A DNA stretch of 9,991 bases, from contig JAJYVN010000095.1 in assembly GCA_021791995.1 (NCBI GenBank), positions 1-9,991 of the forward strand, written 5' to 3'. Shown here piece by piece: positions 7,426 through 9,991 of this stretch (position 1 is its first letter; every line of letters starts with the position of its first letter). The translations under genes were made by a program, and so were the position numbers. The notes beneath the pieces were generated by a model, which ran no database searches, was not told the DNA's origin, and worked only from the letters and a program-made list of their open reading frames with translations. This stretch comes from Bacillota bacterium (lineage in GTDB: Bacteria; Bacillota; Sulfobacillia; RBS10-35; JAJYVN01).

Positions 7426-8259
7426 ATGGCTGATGGATTGAGCGGGGACCTGGTGGATCATGTCGCCCTGGTTACCGGAGGGGGAAAAGGGATTGGCCGA
7501 GCTACTGCCTTACGCATGGTCAGGGCGGGCGCCAGCGTCGGAGTCGTAGATAAGGACGGAGACGCTGCAGAGGCCGTTGCACGTGAGATTACGCGTCTCG
7601 GGGGCAAGGCGTTGGCGGTTGCCTGCGATGTTGCCAGGGGTCAGGACGTTGAACAAGCAGTGAAATGCGTTGTTTCCTCGTTCGGGCGACTCGATGTCCT
7701 TCACAGCAACGCGGGTATCCAACGATACGGAACAATCGTGGAAACAACGGAAGAACTGTGGGATGAGGTGATGTCGGTCAATCTGAAATCTGCATTCCTC
7801 ATGGCACGAGCATGCATACCGCACATGGTCTCATCAGGGGGAGGCGCTGTCGTTTTCACGGCGTCCGTCCAAGCCTTTGCGACACAGAGGGGGGTTGCCG
7901 CCTATGCCGCTTCGAAGGGAGGGCTTGTAGCGCTGACACGTGCTCTAGCGATCGACCACGCGCAAGAAGGGATCCGCGTCAATGCCGTTTGCCCGGGATC
8001 GGTGGACACCCCGATGCTACAAGAGGCTGCGCGCCTGCTTGCGCGGAGGGGCGTGGGGGATTCCCCGGCGGAACCAGAGGCGAGGCAACTCATCGAGGGT
8101 TTCGGACGAATGCATCCCCTTGGGCGAGTCGCTCTACCAGAAGAGGTTGCAGAAGTCGTCCTCTTTTTGGTTAGTTCTCGAGCATCCTTCATCACAGGTG
8201 TGACGGTGCCTATCGACGGGGGATTACTCGCCACCCTGGGCGTAGCACTTCCGCAGTGA
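7426..8259 (+). CDS. Short-chain dehydrogenase/reductase (SDR), classical, second copy
   Basis: A 277-residue classical SDR. TGGGKGIG is at 17-24, Asp42 at the end of beta-2 suggests NAD use, and SNAG is at 94-97 in place of the commoner NNAG. The catalytic residues are Asn119, Ser147, Tyr160 and Lys164, at the same positions as in the preceding SDR. PGSVDTPM (190-197) and the C-terminal PIDGG follow. It has an insertion of about ten residues (roughly 207-219) before the C-terminal part compared with its neighbour. ATG 7426 follows AGGAGG (7412-7417) by 8 bases, one of the strongest ribosome binding sites in the window. The gap to the upstream SDR is 70 bases without a terminator, fitting one transcript. 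The two enzymes are homologous but clearly diverged, which argues for different substrates or steps rather than a recent duplication. Likely role: NAD-dependent oxidation of a sugar or sugar acid (inference from the dehydratase next door). Confidence 0.88.
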   Translation: MADGLSGDLVDHVALVTGGGKGIGRATALRMVRAGASVGVVDKDGDAAEAVAREITRLGGKALAVACDVARGQDVEQAVKCVVSSFGRLDVLHSNAGIQRYGTIVETTEELWDEVMSVNLKSAFLMARACIPHMVSSGGGAVVFTASVQAFATQRGVAAYAASKGGLVALTRALAIDHAQEGIRVNAVCPGSVDTPMLQEAARLLARRGVGDSPAEPEARQLIEGFGRMHPLGRVALPEEVAEVVLFLVSSRASFITGVTVPIDGGLLATLGVALPQ

Positions 8260-8312
8260 CCGAGTTCAGGTAGGTCTATGGGCCCCTGTTGTTCCGATCG
8301 GTGTTGGTGCGG

Positions 8313-8322
8313 GGCTACGATC
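8313..8322 (+). promoter_or_regulatory. Half-site shared with the GntR dyad
   Basis: GGCTACGATC here repeats the ten bases at 5601-5610, which include the left arm of the perfect dyad before the GntR gene. It lies in the 133-base gap before the dehydratase gene, 71 bases from its start. The right arm (GATCGTA) is not conserved, so this is at best a weak operator, and it could be chance. Confidence 0.25.
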
Positions 8323-8392
8323 CCACGGTTCGTCCAATCGCGGCAAGGCCGTTTTATCCATGCTGAAAGAGCTGCCAAACGGGGTGAGGAGA

Positions 8393-9634
8393 ATGACGAA
8401 GTCCCAATGCGGGCGCATATCGGATGTACGTGCCACGACGGTGGCAATACCGCTTGAGGCACCGCTGCGGCATGCCAACGGTGTCCATCCAGGATGGTTT
8501 GTTCGTACTTTGCTTGAAGTCGAGACGGATACAGGCATCGTGGGGCTCGGCGAGGTGGGGGGAGGAGGAAATTCTGCGCAGCAGGCACTCATGGGTTTAC
8601 GGGAGGTGCTGTTAGGTGAGGATCCCTACCAATTGGAGAGGGTGCGTTGGAAGTGTGCCAACCCGGTGCAGGCGCTGTACGTTCCATTATCGCAGATATT
8701 TGCGGCTGTTGAGTTCGCTCTCCTAGACATCCAGGGACAAGCGGTCGGACGTCCAGTCTGTGATCTCATCGGAGGAAGGCTTCGAGAGAAGGTTCCATTC
8801 GCTGCCTACCTCTTTTACCGCTATGTTGGAGATTCTGGGGCAGGGGGAGAATGCAACGCGGAAACCATGGTGGCGCATGCCCGGAACCTGATCTCCCGAT
8901 TTGGATTTTCGACGCTGAAGCTTAAGGGCGGCGTGTACCCACCAGACCACGATATCGAGGTTTTGGCGGCTCTGCGTCATGCGTTTCCGGCAGCGAAGCT
9001 GCGTCTCGATCCGAACTCCGTCTGGTCCGTCGAGGAGTCGGTCCGAGTCGCCAAGCACTGCGAGGGTATCGGTGTTGAGTACTTGGAAGATCCGACGTGG
9101 GGTCTCGCTGGCATGGCGAGGGTCAGCCGGAGCACGTGGATTCCGACGGCCACCAACACCGTTGTAACTGCGCTCGATCACGTGCCAGCCGCAGTCAATA
9201 TGCAGGCCGTAGGGGTGGTGTTGGTCGACCCGCACTTTTGGGGCGGCATCCTTGGAGCGCGCAAACTCGCTGGCGTTTGCGAAACATTTAACCTCGGTCT
9301 TGGTATGCATAGCGGTGGTGAGTTGGGTGTTAGTCTCGCCGCCATGCTTCATTTTGCTGCATCAGTGCCCAACCTCGCCTTTGCAGCGGATGCGCACTAT
9401 CACCATCTCCTCGGCGATGTCATCGAGGGACATCCTTTCCAGTATGACGCGGGCAGCATCGCTGTTCCCGAAGGTCCTGGATTAGGGGTGCGTTTGGACC
9501 GCGAAAAAGTTGCAGAGGCGGCCGAACGGTACCAACGGCTGGGTGCATATGACTACCATCAAGACCCACGCCGGTCCGGATGGTTCTCGGTCTTTCCTGG
9601 TGATCAGGAGCGCTATGCCCGACCCGGCGTATAG
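8393..9634 (+). CDS. Glucarate-dehydratase-like enolase superfamily enzyme
   Basis: A 413-residue acid sugar dehydratase candidate, slightly shorter than E. coli glucarate dehydratase (about 446). The N-terminal capping domain includes PLRHANGVHPG (24-34). In the barrel, TLKLKGG carries the KxK pair (Lys176, Lys178). Metal ligands are Asp206 (RLDPN), Glu232 (YLEDP) and Asn255 (ATN), and the Asp279 (LVDPHFWGG) and His306 (MHSGGELG) pair supplies the other base. The Asn third ligand and the DPHFW segment are typical of the glucarate dehydratase subgroup rather than mandelate racemase. MHSGGELG replaces the SHSNNH-type segment of the E. coli enzyme, so the substrate may differ. The expected reaction is loss of water from a sugar acid to a 2-keto-3-deoxy product. 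The start at 8393 is preferred, with GGTGAGGAG at 8383-8391 and domain sequence following; ATG 8360 is an in-frame alternative with a weaker site. It is the last gene of the set. Confidence 0.85.
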   Translation: MTKSQCGRISDVRATTVAIPLEAPLRHANGVHPGWFVRTLLEVETDTGIVGLGEVGGGGNSAQQALMGLREVLLGEDPYQLERVRWKCANPVQALYVPLSQIFAAVEFALLDIQGQAVGRPVCDLIGGRLREKVPFAAYLFYRYVGDSGAGGECNAETMVAHARNLISRFGFSTLKLKGGVYPPDHDIEVLAALRHAFPAAKLRLDPNSVWSVEESVRVAKHCEGIGVEYLEDPTWGLAGMARVSRSTWIPTATNTVVTALDHVPAAVNMQAVGVVLVDPHFWGGILGARKLAGVCETFNLGLGMHSGGELGVSLAAMLHFAASVPNLAFAADAHYHHLLGDVIEGHPFQYDAGSIAVPEGPGLGVRLDREKVAEAAERYQRLGAYDYHQDPRRSGWFSVFPGDQERYARPGV

Positions 9635-9782
9635 CACATCCGGTGTGCCGCCGTTAGAACAAGACTAATGGTTAGTCCCAGAAGTTCGTTCCCCATTCGG
9701 CAGCGAAAAACCACTGGACATTCTGCACCCCAGGCCTCATGCCGAGTCGCATACGTGGCGATGGGGCGGGTGCAAAAAGGCG
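9635..9782. other. Intergenic region, possible left end of the IS630-like remnant
   Basis: No gene seen. A short perfect dyad, ACTAA-TGG-TTAGT (9664-9676), could mark the element's edge, and a GCACA/TGTGC hairpin (9634-9648) sits at the end of the dehydratase gene without a T-run. The partner end of the element lies outside the window, so no terminal inverted repeat can be tested. Confidence 0.3.
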
Positions 9783-9991
9783 ATGCGAAAATCGGAACGA
9801 TTGGAGATCACCGATGAGCAGCGACAAAAGTTGCTGGCGTGGGCCAACGGGCAACGGGTGGAACATCGTTTGCACGTGCGAGCGTCGTAACTACTCAGGC
9901 GTGTATCACGAAAGCTGTGTTGAACTTGCCGGTGAGAGTCCGGCCACGGTAATGACCAAGCAGCCGTGTAGCTGGTGGGCGACGTCACTGG
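9783..9991 (+). pseudogene. IS630-family transposase, N-terminal remnant with frameshifts
   Basis: ATG 9783 opens a 35-codon frame reading RKSERLEITDEQRQ, then KLLAWANGQRVEHRLHVRAS, and stops at TAA 9888-9890. This is the usual opening of IS630-type transposases (a TDEQR segment followed by an EHR-xxRA helix before the DNA-binding domain). Past the stop, similarity appears to resume in another frame from about 9901, giving GVYHESCVELAGESPATV, which fits the helix-turn-helix of the same family (SPATV recognition helix), then decays again. At least one frameshift and possibly more are needed, so this copy is inactive unless the sequence has errors. It is cut by the window edge; the DDE catalytic domain would lie to the right. 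The family call rests on recalled motif similarity. Confidence 0.55.

Noticed and set aside
7902..8588. 228-residue minus-strand frame
   Set aside because: It is antisense to the second SDR and part of the dehydratase, both of which have full catalytic motifs; its own sequence shows no domain.
8723..9352. 209-residue minus-strand frame
   Set aside because: It is antisense to the dehydratase barrel and has no recognisable motif.
9634..9648. GCACA-TCCGG-TGTGC hairpin as terminator of the dehydratase gene
   Set aside because: The stem is only 5 bp and no T-run follows, so it does not meet the form of an intrinsic terminator.
9672..9875. 67-residue minus-strand frame ending VQWFFAAEWGTNFWD
   Set aside because: It overlaps the IS630-like start and the presumed end of that element, with no recognisable domain; treated as a shadow.

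Overview
The window looks like a chromosomal accessory region of a moderately GC-rich Gram-positive bacterium. The purine-rich Shine-Dalgarno sequences, the HutC-type GntR regulator, the DUF6431-like protein, the group II intron and the IS630-like remnant are all reminiscent of Bacillota such as Alicyclobacillus relatives. That placement is inferred from style, not from a marker gene.

Layout. Positions 1-522 (minus strand) are the 5' structured part of a group II intron; its reverse transcriptase and domains V/VI would lie beyond the left edge. The intron interrupts a minus-strand gene for a zinc-ribbon DUF6431-like protein (exon 523 to about 814). Then comes a non-coding stretch with a candidate promoter and two dyads (1052-1125), followed by a broken N-terminal fragment of a GH38-like gene (1190 to about 1387). 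A plus-strand gene set follows: intact GH38-type glycosidase (1532-4225), arylsulfotransferase-like beta-propeller protein (4274-5518), GntR/HutC regulator (5699-6445), two short-chain dehydrogenases (6564-7355 and 7426-8259) and a glucarate-dehydratase-like enolase-superfamily enzyme (8393-9634). The right end (9783-9991) is a frameshifted start of an IS630-family transposase.

How the genes may work together (inference). A GntR/HutC regulator with a perfect dyad in its upstream region sits among catabolic enzymes. The GH38-like enzyme could release a sugar from an alpha-mannoside-like compound. One or both dehydrogenases could oxidise it, and the dehydratase could convert the resulting sugar acid to a 2-keto-3-deoxy acid. 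The arylsulfotransferase homologue keeps the five residues matching the enterobacterial active site but has no signal peptide, which hints at a cytoplasmic sulfate-transfer step, for example on a sulfated sugar or glycoside. No transporter, lactonase, kinase or aldolase is present, so the pathway is either incomplete here or finished by genes elsewhere.

Mobile DNA on both sides, together with the decayed GH38 copy, suggests an island that has been rearranged. The substrate of the gene set cannot be read from the sequence.
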